Below, piece after piece: positions 12,682 to 23,916 of a stretch of DNA of 64,000 bases. The notes beneath the pieces were generated by a model. It saw only the letters and a program-made list of their open reading frames with translations, was not told the origin of the DNA and did no database searches. Numbering within the stretch: position 1 is the first letter of the stretch; each line of letters begins with the position of its first letter. The stretch comes from Voacanga thouarsii. Taxonomy: Eukaryota; Streptophyta; Magnoliopsida; Gentianales; Apocynaceae. The DNA lies in contig JANUWF010002356.1 of assembly GCA_026120185.1 (NCBI GenBank), forward strand, positions 124,001 to 188,000. Reading direction: 5' to 3'. Both the position numbers and the translations under genes were made by a program.

Positions 12682-15283
12682 ATTTTTATAAAATAACTAA
12701 CAATTTCTTTTTATTGAATCTTTTCAAAAAATTTTAAGTGAATACGATTCACTGTAGACTAACTGCTTTGAATGTTGTATTATGTGCCGTGAAAATTATA
12801 TACTTTTAAAAATATTCAATATTCTAAAACAATTGATCTATGTGAACTCAGTCCATAGAAGAATTTCTCGAATATTTTATTATTCTTTTAAGTATTATTC
12901 AAAGTAAAGGTACCTAATGCACATTTTCAATTAACAAAGGCTATCTAAAAAACTACAAAAAAAAGGTACAAGAATGTCTTTTAAAAAAAAAAAAAAGTTG
13001 GAGGGGAGAATTTTGGACCAAGTTTTCTACTAGGATAGAATAAGATGTTGTCTCTAGATGCTCAAATGTAACATTCAAACTGAAAGTCCTCTTAGAAAGC
13101 CAAAAATTAAAGGCTAATTAATGTGGGGTCCCAACTTTGCCCTATTCTTTTCAAAAATTACCTAATGGGTCTATCATCCTTAACTCTGTCTTTGAATTAT
13201 GCTACCTTCATATTAGACTTTTGAGGAGCGTGGCCGTCTAGACTATCTCAAGATGCTTTTTCCTCTTTTATTGAAGGAGACAACAATTCATCGAGAGTGA
13301 CCCTTTGATTGAGAGATTTTTGGGCATCAAAATTTTGTAAATATCTTCCTTTCTTTTTGTTCTTCTTTCTCTATTTTTGCATGTTATATTATTTTTAAAT
13401 AAATTTAATTTTTTGTAAATTATTTATAATTATATTTTGTCTTTCTATAATACACAACTTGCAATATATATCACAAATATTTGCGTACATCTATTAGCCT
13501 TCGTAGGCTTGAGTTAACTTAAATACGTTCCTTATTATATTCAAAATTCTTAATTTAGTACGTGTTTTTAAACAATATAATTTATTATACAGTATAACAA
13601 ATTAATGTATATGATTCTTATTTTTAAAACAATATATTTGGAAGAAAGAGATATAAATTGACATGATACATCTTATCTAGTAAGTAAGATTTAAAGTAAT
13701 TAAAGAACTACTTTGTCGTAATCAAGTTTTTGTGAAATTTTTAAATGGATTTATAATTTTTATGAATTATAAACTTCAAAAAGATACTATAATGACTATT
13801 TCATGTATACATTCTATTAGTTTACTTTATGTCATGGTCATGATAATTCATATTTCTTGATTATTTGACATCCCTGTTGTTGAGTGGTATGTGAAGATTG
13901 GTCACATTCTTGCCCAATGTGTTCCCATGTTGATTTTTGCTGGGATCAAAGTCAGGCTGGTTGTACTTGTACTCCTATGGTATGCAACTCAATAAAATTG
14001 TTCATAACCATTCCCACCATTAAAGTAACTTTTGCTATCTCCCAATCCATTTATGGTGAGAAAAAGAAAAGCAAGTGGTGAGATTTCAATGATGCCAGTC
14101 CTACTTAGGAAAGTAGTTCTAGAGGATGAGCTTTATTGCCTTCCTCCAACTTGCACAATTTGCTGATATTTTTGTATACTTTTGAGCTATCTAGGTTCAA
14201 ACTTGATTGAAGATATGGAATCCGTCAATTAATTAAGTATACTATAAATTGTGTAGTTGGAAGATTATATACTCTGCGTGTAGGTAAGAGTTACGATGAT
14301 TTAATTGGACTAAGTTCCAATGAATCTATACGTGAATAAAATATTTCATAATGATTGGATTCCTATAATGAGATAGTCAAATCGGATTTAATTCGACGTA
14401 GCTTTTTACTTAGGAAAAAAAAAAAAGCCTACATTTGTCTCAACTCTGCAAGAATAACAAGTTAAAGATGACTATACCAATTTATTTAAATACTTATTGG
14501 ATCATCCTTTCATAGACTACTCTACTAGTCATTAATTTTATGATATAAGTCGCAAGTTTAAAAACGCTCTAATTCATAAATACACTCATTTAAACAATTT
14601 TTGAGCCTTTAATGTTTAGTTTTAATGTAATAGCACACTTGACTTTCTATAATTCTAACAAATGTATGAGAATTACACACCAATGGATTTAGAAATATAA
14701 AATTGAATCATTATACTCTATTGTCAAGGGAGAAGTCTAATAAGTTCAACACAATCATGAATAGAGTGATCACATAAAATTAAATTAAGTTGCATGAGAC
14801 ACATATAGGAAGCAATGGTTTTGTTTAATTGTTTCTTTATGTGTACATAATTGAGGTGCTATGGTGGTGCATTTGACTTTTAGCACACCCTTGTCTTTTC
14901 ATTTACTTACCCCAACTCACATTCCCCTAGTTTAACATATTTTATCATATTACTTGTCACATACTATTAATAATTCGTTATTAAAAAATTATTTTTGGAA
15001 CAATCTAGTCTTTTTGTTCATATTGACACAAAAGAAATATCTATCATTTTCTTTTTGAATGTTTTGAATTAAATTTAAAAAAAAAATTATGCACGTATGA
15101 TAATATAAAATAACTCAATTAGTTCGAATTACGATTTATTATATGATAAATCGTGAATTTTACTGCTGATGAACGTGATTTGTAAAGTTTAAAATAAATT
15201 CAAAGAAATAAAGTCTAAGTCTTTGGACAATCAATTGAGACATTTTTTATACCCTCCTCGTTCGTATAAAGGAAGGTATATAT

Positions 15284-15552
15284 TATATCCGTTTCACAAT
15301 ATAAATCATTTTAGACTTATGCATCAGAATTAATGATCCTAAATTTTAAATAATTTTAAAATTAAAATTTAAAAAATATACATAATTAAGTCTTTATCTG
15401 TTTTGGTAAATAGAGAGAGATGTGTCATAATTAATAAAAAGAGAGAGATTTTATGGAGTGGTAGAATTAAAAAAAAGTAATAAATTTTTATAAAATTTTA
15501 TAAAACGATTTATATTATGAAAAAAATTAAATTCAAAATGAAACGGACGTAA
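15284..15552. mobile_element. Stowaway-like MITE
   Basis: The left terminus TATCCGTTTCACAATATAAA and the right terminus, whose complement reads TACGTCCGTTTCATTTTG, form terminal inverted repeats. A second inner pair around ATAAATCATTTTA extends the hairpin. It is about 270 bp with an A/T-rich interior and TA borders. A related copy in the opposite orientation lies at about 34892-35176. Confidence 0.65.
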
Positions 15553-16533
15553 TATTATTTTAAAAAATAAAAATATAAATTTAATAAGTATTTATCTGGA
15601 AAACTTTTTGACTCCGGAACATGATTAACGAAATTATTGTATTATGTCGCAAATGACTGTGTAATCTCGGAATTAGTGAGAATGACGAGTTTGACGAGAC
15701 TTGAATGGTTAGATTTTTATTTTATATTATATTTTATTTTTGGTTGCATTCCAAAAAGTTTGTCGATATTTCTGGAGAATTTATTAAATATTATTTCCGA
15801 ATACGACAAAAGGGAAAAAAATAATAATAATCTGTGGACCTTTTGTTTGGATCAGGCCAAAATATCTCTAATATCTAATCTTTTGAAAATCTGCTTCTCT
15901 TCCCCAAAGAAAGGAAAAAAAAAAAAAACAAAAGGGTTAAAAATAATTTTTTCGGCTTTTTCTTTTTACAAAAAGAGTGTCAAACACAATAAATTTTTAT
16001 ATGAACTGTAGTTCCGTGGATTATATATATTTAAAAATTATATTATATAATTTTTATTATATGAAATATAATTTTCAATGCATATTATAATTGAGTTCAT
16101 GTTAAAATTTCTAAACACAACTTTTCTCGGTTTGAAAAAAAAGAATTGTCATCTAATGGATAATTCAAATAATTAAATATTTAATTCGTAATGTAAAATA
16201 TATATATTTATTTTTATATTAAAAAATCTAACAATATCATTAATGACAATAAAATAATAATTTAATAAAAACATACTTTTTCTGTCTAGTACAGAGGTCT
16301 TTCGGAATATATATATATATATATTCGTTTGGGCTAATCCAGGTAGTATCTTCAGTACGATCCAAATTTAGAGGGAGCTTAATTTTAGGGGCTCCTACTA
16401 GTTTAAGCCTTTCACAAGTGAAAGGACGAGGTCCAGCCCAAAGTTGGCCCAAATGAGATTACAAAGCCACGTTGCAAGGTTATTTCCGTCATTACGCTAC
16501 CAAATTTAAAGTTTCAAACTCTCTCAGGCGTCT

Positions 16534-16544
16534 CACAACGGTCA
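16534..16544 (+). promoter_or_regulatory. MSA-like (MYB3R) element of kinesin gene
   Basis: CACAACGGTCA matches the mitosis-specific activator consensus YCYAACGGYYA at 10 of 11 positions, including the AACGG core. It lies about 150 bases upstream of the chosen ATG, in promoter or leader. M-phase genes such as phragmoplast kinesins are classic MYB3R targets. A short motif can occur by chance. Confidence 0.5.
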
Positions 16545-16696
16545 TCTCTCTCCCAAGCTTTAACTTCTCTGATCCATCTTCTTCCTCATTCGAACTGCCT
16601 CTTCACTCTCTCTCTCTCTGTGCTCTCTTTCAGATCTCATACTCTAATTTTTCAACCAAATCTCTCTCTTCCTCTGTGACTAATTTACTAGTATTA

Positions 16697-19600
16697 ATGG
16701 AGAACAGATTCTTGGGAAGCATTTCAGCTTCATCCATAAAGAATTTCTTTCCAAAATCAATTTCCACTAAGCAGAAGATGATGAAATCAGCGCTCCGAAA
16801 GCCCAAAGCTAACAGTGAAAACATCCCACCAATTGATTCCAATATCCAGATCAGTGATCCACCACTGTTACCTTCGAGTTCGTTTCCCAAAAAATCACCC
16901 TCGAAAGCCATAGTTATTCATAAAGAAGTCACCAGATCTGAGGCTCAATTAGAAGTCCCAGCACCACCATCAGATTCGCCAGTCAAGGTTACATTTTGTA
17001 TTTCTTATACCTGATTTAATTTTTCCTTTGGAATAGTGATGGATTTATGCATTTATTTTTATGCCTGTGGTTAGGTTGTTGTAAGGATTAAGCCTTCAAG
17101 TGGTCGTGGAAGTGGAGACTGGGCTGTTAAGAAAGTTTCAAATGATACCGTGACCATTGGTGACAGGAAATTCACCTTCGATTCGGTTTTTGATGCTAAT
17201 TCTTCGCAGGTTTGCAATGAATTGTTACTCGTTTTAGTTTTTGTTTATCTGTTATTCTACTTCGAAGCTTGATTGACTGTCTTTTAGGAACCCACTGCTT
17301 ATTTTTCCAAGTTGATTGAATCACTAGGTTCATTTTCTGATTAGGATTACTCTAGTTGGTTGAATTTAGACAAATGATCTTGTATTTTATCAGGAAGACA
17401 TATTCAAGTTAGTTGGTGTTCCTCTGGTTAATGATGCATTAGCTGGATACAATACATCAATCTTGGCTTATGGACAGGTAGTAATTTATGAGGATGACAT
17501 TTTAGCAGTTTTACAAATCTTAGAGGAGGGGTTTCTGACATCCATGCTTGGTTAATTGTGACTAGACTGGTAGTGGCAAGACCTACACAATGTGGGGTCC
17601 TCCAAGTGCAATGGTTGAAGGTCCATCAACTGATGGTCTTCAGGGCATTGCCCCGCGCATTTTCGAGATGTTGTTCTCCAAAATTCTGAAAGTAGGTTCT
17701 TTCTTCTCCTTTAAAAATTGAATAATCCAATTGAGGTTGCCATTGCGCTGATTAATGTTGTTTATTTCTTTTAAAAAGGACCAAGAAAACTCTGAGGGAA
17801 GGCAGATAAATTATCAGTGCCGGTGTTCATTTCTGGAGGTTAGTATGGATAGTTTTTACAATTGCCCATAGTTCTTCTCCATTTACACAATCTCAAGTTT
17901 GTAATATATCTTTGACACATGGTTGCAGATATACAATGAACAAATTGGTGATTTACTTGATCCAACTCAGAGAAATTTAGAGGTGAAAATAACTCTTCGC
18001 ATTACTTTTTGTTCAATGCACAACTAAATCACTGATGAGTTCTGCTTCGCATTTTATAGATAAAAGACGATGCCAAAAATGGATTTTATGTTGAAAATTT
18101 GACTGAAGAATATGTCACCAGATATGAGGATGTCACTCATATTTTGATCAAGGTGAGATATCAATCAACCTGGAGCCCCTTCTATTTCTTCTTCAATCAT
18201 AGTGCTTTTGGCATTCTGCAGTGTTGCTGACTCCAATAATAGCTGCAGTTTTCTAATGTTTTGTATTATCATCCTCTATGAGCAGGGTCTCTCAAGCAGG
18301 AAGGTTGGAGCAACAAGCACAAATTCAAAAAGTTCAAGATCCCATGTTGTTTTTACGTGCAATATCGAGTCCTGGTGCAAGGTATCTTCAATGAAACAAC
18401 ACTATAACTGACGGTAGTGATGCCCTGTTGTGTATAGTTTTTATTTCTGATCTCTGACAAATCTATTAGAGGCTAATTTCTCATTATATTTCTCTCGTTT
18501 TATCTTTTCTTTAAGCTAGTCCTACATTACATGCATATCAAGAAGCTAAACAGTTGTAGGCATTATGAGATCAATCTTATGAATATTGTCTTCTTGATCA
18601 GCCAACAAGAATTTGCTTTTCCTTTCAAGAAAAAGGGTCTTACCAGCACATTGACACAACTAATTCTCCTTTTCCTTTGTCAATTTTTCTTTGTTCGTGA
18701 TATTGAGAACATTATGGTCTTATCAGCACATTGATACAGACTAATCTCCTTTTCCTCTTTTGATCTTTGTTCTTGTAAATCACAAATACATTCTGGTCTT
18801 ACCAGCATATTGACCCAACTAATTCTTCTTTTCCTTTTTTGGCTTCTTCTTCTTTTTTATTCGTAGTATTTATTATTTATTTGGTTCTTCTTATGTGTAT
18901 CCACAACCATGCCTCAGGACACCTCGTCAAAGTGTTTTGGTAGATCAAAGACAAGCAGAATCAGCTTCATTGACCTTGCTGGATTCGAAAGAAATATCCT
19001 TGATGATGCTGGTAAACAAGGCCTGAAGGAAGCCAAGTTTGTGAAGAAGTCCACATCACACCTCGGGTAAGCTATTCGTAAAATACATGTTTGGGAGACT
19101 CTGGGTTCTCATGATACTTCATACATGTTCAAAAGACAAAAAGGAACATTAAGTATTTGTTTTCCAAATTCTGATCTTTCATTTGTGTTTGATTATTCGG
19201 TTTTTAGATATATTGCTACAATCTTGTCAAATAATATTTGCTTTCTTTTGTTTAACCTGTGGGCACTTTTTAATTGGTGTAGGAACTTGGTAAATGCCCT
19301 TGTAAAAAGAAGTCATTCGGGAATTCCTGAAGACATACCATATGGGACTTCCTGCTTGACTCAATTTCTGAGAGAATCACTCGGTGGCAATGCTAAACTC
19401 TCCGTCATTTGTGCTCTCTCTCCAGACACCAAGTATGTAACCAATTGGCATCCTGCATTTCGCAACAAGAAGAAAAAAGATAGTATTTCTAATAATCTGA
19501 TATTAAGAACTAAAATTAATTCGCCAAGTCAGTATCCATTATTGGTGTTTGCATTCGATTAACAATTTTACGATAATATTTTGAACCCCAAACAAGTCCA

Positions 19601-22600
19601 TTACCTGACCAACAAGTTGTATGCTTCACTATTTTACCAAAATCCGTAGTTTATGAAGATATGTTTTTTTTCCAACTAACAGGTGTTTTAGAATTGATTG
19701 CAATATAGATCTTGAGAACTTGATATAGTTAACCTTAATTCGCCAAGTGTGTTCTTTTTTCTTTCATCATGAAACCGACTTTTTATTTCCATGTAGGTAC
19801 TGTGGAGAAACAGCAAGTACGCTCAGATTTGGACAGCGGGTTAAATTTGTAAAGAACGAGCCAGTAATAAATGAAATATCAGAAGATGATGTTAATGACC
19901 TGAGTGATCAAATTCGGCTGCTCAAGGTAACAAAGTTCACAGGCTGTAATTCTCTTGTGAAGCTGTTACTTAAACTGGTTTTTAACAATCTATTTTGGTG
20001 GATGTAGGAAGAACTTATAAGAGCAAAATCAAATGCAGCAGACTCGGTTGGAAACCATGGTTACCTTAAAGGACGAAGTGTCCGTGAGAGCTTGAATCAG
20101 CTGAGACTCAGTCTTAACCGATCATTAATTTTACCTTACATTGATAATGACTGTGAAGAAGTATCCGCTAATGAGAATGACGTAAAAGAACTACAAGCTC
20201 AGATTGACAGATTGCATAGTTCACATAAAGAGGACTTGAAAGACACTGAAGATGGTTGTGAGACAGACTTGACAAGTGAACAATATGTAAGCTGCTCAGA
20301 TGAAAGTGAAATTGAAGAAATTAGCTCAGAAGAGATCCATACAGAACTTCCACATCCAAATAATGTTTCAGCTTCCAATGATTTTGAAGATAGTCCTAAA
20401 GATTCTGGAGAAAATGATTGTACTGTCAGACACAGCATTTTGATCACTGAAAGACATCAGTCTGAAGTCCTCCAAGAGCCTGCATTTTCTGAATCTCCTA
20501 AAATAAAAAATTTGCCCAGGAAAAGCCTAGTCCTCTCAGCAAACAGCTTAGCTAATCAGGGGGATGCAGAAGGGAATTGTAAAAAGTCTGAATCCGTAAG
20601 ACAAAGTAATCAGATTCAATCTTCTTTGAGGTCTAGTAGAATATTCCCTGGACCCACAGAATCCCTGGCTGCAAGCCTTCACAGGGGCTTAGAGATTATT
20701 GATTACCATCAGCGAAACTCCACATTAGACAGATCTTCAGTTTCTTTCTCTTTTGAACACTTGGCAGCACTGGCCAATGCCTCTGCCCAAACGTTACCAG
20801 GGGACAGACAGTCTTCAGATGCACCATCTGTGTCTTTCTTATGTAGGAATTGCCGGCAGAGAGGAATTATTGCTTCCACTGAAGTCAAAGATAGCTTGAA
20901 GACATGGATGGTACCTGCAGATGAAGCAAAGAATTCAGATAGATTGGTATTACTTCAATGCCTAAATCCCAAGACCTATTATTACCTCCTTTGGATTGTT
21001 CACTAACTTGAAATTTTTTTGCCCCGCTCTTTTAATAGGATATGGAAAAGGCTTCGGTTCAAGCTACTGAAAGGCACAAGGAACTTGAAAGTGTTTGCAA
21101 GGAGCAGGCAGCTAAAATAGAGCAACTAAACCAACTGGTAATTATTTTAATATCTGTCCTCGTGCAGATCTGATTACTTCAGAATTATCACATTACTCAT
21201 AAGCTAATTTCTTGCAGCTAATCAAACATAAGGTGGAACAGAGTTCTCCACTTGATTATAATAAATCTCCCATTCATGATGAGAGGAACCAAAGTTTATT
21301 GACCAATGAGTCTGAAAGTGAGAAGGTTTTGCCAAATGAAGGTGGAAGCAAGGTAACCTTACCATTTCCCTAACGGAATACTGATTTTCCTCTTTTTCTT
21401 CTTTCCTATTTATACATGTCTTTTGTTAATTTTTCCTTTCCAGCTTCTGATGTGGAATGGTTCCGAAAATCACGACCCAGAGTTGATAAAGGAGAAGTGT
21501 GAAATAAACGAAATTCGGGAAGAATTTCATGATAGTCAGACGAACCAATCCTTCGACACAGATGAAAGAGAAGCCCTTCTTAAAGAAATTGAGTGCCTAA
21601 GGAATAAGTTGCGTTTGCAATCCGATGCAACCACCAACAAATCTACTGAGAGGATTAGGTCCTCCTTGCTGGCTCAATCGATCCAGTTAAGAAAAAGTGG
21701 TGCATTTGTTCGAGGTAGTAACACTGAAGAAGATATTGAGAAGGAAAGAGAAAGATGGACAGAAATGGAAAGTGAATGGATCTGCTTAACAGATGAACTG
21801 AGAATTGATCTCGAGTCTTACCGTCAGAGAGCAGAGAAGGTGGAGATGGAGTTGGGTTTAGAGAAGAAATGCACCGAGGAGTTGGATGATGCACTTAGAA
21901 GATCTGTGCTTGGACATGGTAGAATGGTTGAGCATTATGCTGAATTACAAGAGAAGTACAATGACTTGGTTGAAAGACACCGACTGGTTATGCAAGGTGT
22001 AGCAGAAGTCAAAAAGGCAGCTGCAAAAGCAGGAGCTAAAGGCCATGGCTCTCGTTTTGCCAAGTCTCTTGCAGCAGAGCTTTCAGCACTGAGAGTTGAA
22101 AGGGACAGGGAAAGGGAATTGCTGAGAAAGGAGAACAAAAGCCTAAAAACTCAACTTAAAGACACTGCAGAAGCTGTTCACGCTGCTGGTGAATTACTCG
22201 TGAGGTTAAGAGAAGCAGAAGAATCTGCCTCAGTTGCAGAGGTATGGTCTTCCGATCTCTATATACTGCTTTGTACTTGATGCTTGCTTTTATATAACCT
22301 GGATACTGTGACAACCTTGAAAAGCTGAATGGACATGTTCTCTGCTATTGCAGGAAAACTTGACAAGGGCTCAGGAGGAGAATGACAAGTTAAAGAAACA
22401 AATGGAGAAACTCAGGAGAAAGCACAAGATGGAGATGATCACCATGAAACAGTACCTTGCAGAAAGCCGATTGCCACAATCTGCATTAGAACCATTATAC
22501 AGGGAAGACTCTGGCATAGGGCGGGATGATACAACTCTTACAGTGGATGATGATCAGGCATGGAGAGCTGAATTTGGCCCAATATATCAAGAACACTACT

Positions 22601-22602
22601 GA
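16697..22602 (+). CDS. Kinesin-12-like motor protein
   Basis: Sixteen exons: 16697-16987, 17075-17209, 17394-17477, 17566-17691, 17779-17838, 17929-17982, 18060-18152, 18286-18381, 18918-19066, 19283-19432, 19797-19926, 20008-20946, 21039-21137, 21218-21352, 21444-22241 and 22354-22602, totalling 1195 residues in frame. The motor spans about residues 95-430: VVVRIKP, P-loop GQTGSGKT (169-176), switch I SSRSH (297-301), switch II DLAGFE (332-337, where DLAGSE is usual) and ASTLRFGQR near the end. A neck [17 protein letters not shown] and long coiled coils follow. The motor type and the NxxxDLSDQIRxLKEEL neck are those of plant kinesin-12, most like the KIN-12E/F group; such proteins act at the phragmoplast and spindle. 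An in-frame upstream start at 16472 would add 75 unconserved residues, so I chose the ATG beginning MENRFLGS. Arabidopsis AT5G55520 is the presumed positional counterpart. Confidence 0.88.
18636..18840. repeat. Three diverged 80-bp tandem repeats in a kinesin intron
   Basis: The word GGTCTTACCAGCACATTGA recurs in variant form at 18636, 18716 and 18795, each followed by an ACTAAT-CTCCTTTTCCT tract. The period is 79-80 bp. The repeats lie inside intron 8 (18382-18917), the longest intron of the gene. Confidence 0.8.
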
Positions 22603-23094
22603 GGAGTGGAGGTTTGGGTTGGGTATGTAGTATATACTCCAAGGAAAGCTGCTTCATGGACCCTGCTTGGGACCTATTGCTGCTGCCGTGATGGTGAATC
22701 TATAGTTTTCCCTTGAAAAATTCCATTGATTTTTAGAATTCTTTCAAACAGGGTATTGTGTCATTCCTATTGTTTCTAATAAAGGGCCATCTAATTGTTT
22801 GAGTGAATGCAATGATAATTAGTTTTTAACATTTTGTACGATATACATAACCAAACACGATTGATATAATTTATTTTATTATTACAGTGATAATTATTAA
22901 AAAATATAATTTCTTTAAATTTATAATTTTAAACGAATTAATTTTAAATTCTATATAGAGTTACATTTAAAAAATTCCCCATACTCTTATACCATTAACT
23001 AGGTTCTTGAACTTTCAATTCTAATAATTAAATACTCAATAACAGAATATTTAATAATTTAAAAAATTTTATTACAATTTATCTCATTAAATTA

Positions 23095-23258
23095 GGGAAT
23101 AATGACACTTAGTATCACACGTTATAAAAAGATAGTTAATGATATTATTGATTAACGAAATATACTTTTTATACAATAGAATATCGTTATTAACTAATAG
23201 TCAATGAACTTCTAGTATTTTTTTTATAACTTGTGATACTAAAGTGTCATTACCTCCC
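23095..23258. mobile_element. Short MITE with long terminal inverted repeats
   Basis: The left end GGGAATAATGACACTTAGTA and the right end ACTAAAGTGTCATTACCTCCC are inverted copies with few mismatches, and pairing continues inward through GTTATAAAAA / TTTTTATAAC. Total length is about 164 bp. The target duplication is unclear, so I do not assign a superfamily. Confidence 0.65.
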
Positions 23259-23901
23259 AACTTAATTAGGGTAAATTGCCTTTTAAGAAATGTTTGTGGG
23301 TTCTATGGGTTAGATTCAAACAGTTCTGAACATTATATAAATATCACACATAATTTTATAAATATTACACACGATTGCATAAAATATTACATATAATACA
23401 TCACACATGATTATATAATATGAACATCACACAATATTAAAAAATTTGTTACTAACCATTAAACTAAATCCAATTAAGATATTTAATTATCAAAATTAAA
23501 ATTTTTAAATATTTAATTAACAATTGTGTAAAAGTATAGAAGTTTTTTGAATTTAACCCTTCTATTCAACTTGCTGTCAATATGTATTTAATTCTTTTTG
23601 CTCTAAACAATTCAAGAAAGGATTGAATAGATGACCCCTAGAAGTAAAGGAAGGAAGAAGGAGAGCGGGGGGGGGGTTGAGTTTGATTCTAAAGTGATTC
23701 GTGAGGGGGGCTCTAGCAACATCGGTAATTTTCTTTTTCTCTCTTGCTCTAGACGACGTCACCTCATGCGACGGACCACCCATTGGATATTTTGGTTATA
23801 TCTGACCCTCAATCTTGAAAGTCAAGGGTGAAAGCGCTGAGAGACTCTGCTTTGGTAAAATCAGAAAGTCGGAGGCTTTTGGATTCACCGACCGAACTCT
23901 T

Positions 23902-23909
23902 TAGGGTTT
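23902..23909 (+). promoter_or_regulatory. Telo-box in leader of Tim17-family gene
   Basis: TAGGGTTT, the complement of AAACCCTA, lies seven bases before the ATG. Telo-boxes are frequent near starts of plant housekeeping and translation-related genes. Confidence 0.45.
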
Positions 23910-23916
23910 TACAGAA

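Larger units (their letters stand above)
9019..16696. other. Long divergent spacer between C2 and kinesin genes
   Basis: About 7.7 kb. The left kilobase probably holds the 5' UTR and promoter of the C2 gene on the minus strand. From 10.3 kb the DNA is very AT-rich. It contains a large foldback element (11729-12681), a Stowaway-like MITE (15284-15552), and a segment near 10560-10760 with reiterated ACCGGTC/ACCGATT-like words in both orientations that looks like a decayed repeat. Small ORFs here lack domains and sensible starts, and I rejected them. The last 300 bases are the kinesin promoter and leader. Confidence 0.5.
22603..23916. other. Intergenic region between kinesin and Tim17-family genes
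   Basis: Holds the kinesin 3' UTR, AT-rich DNA with a small MITE at 23095-23258, a run of short ATTACACATAA-like reiterations (about 23330-23420), a poly-G run near 23668, and the promoter and leader of the next gene. No supported coding region. Confidence 0.5.

Noticed and set aside
15637..16011. 124-codon open frame upstream of the kinesin gene
   Set aside because: No good ATG context, low-complexity Lys/Phe/Ile content expected from AT-rich DNA, and no domain.
16472..16696. N-terminal extension of the kinesin
   Set aside because: In frame but Ser/Leu-rich, contains the CT-rich leader and MSA site, and is unlike kinesin-12 N-termini.
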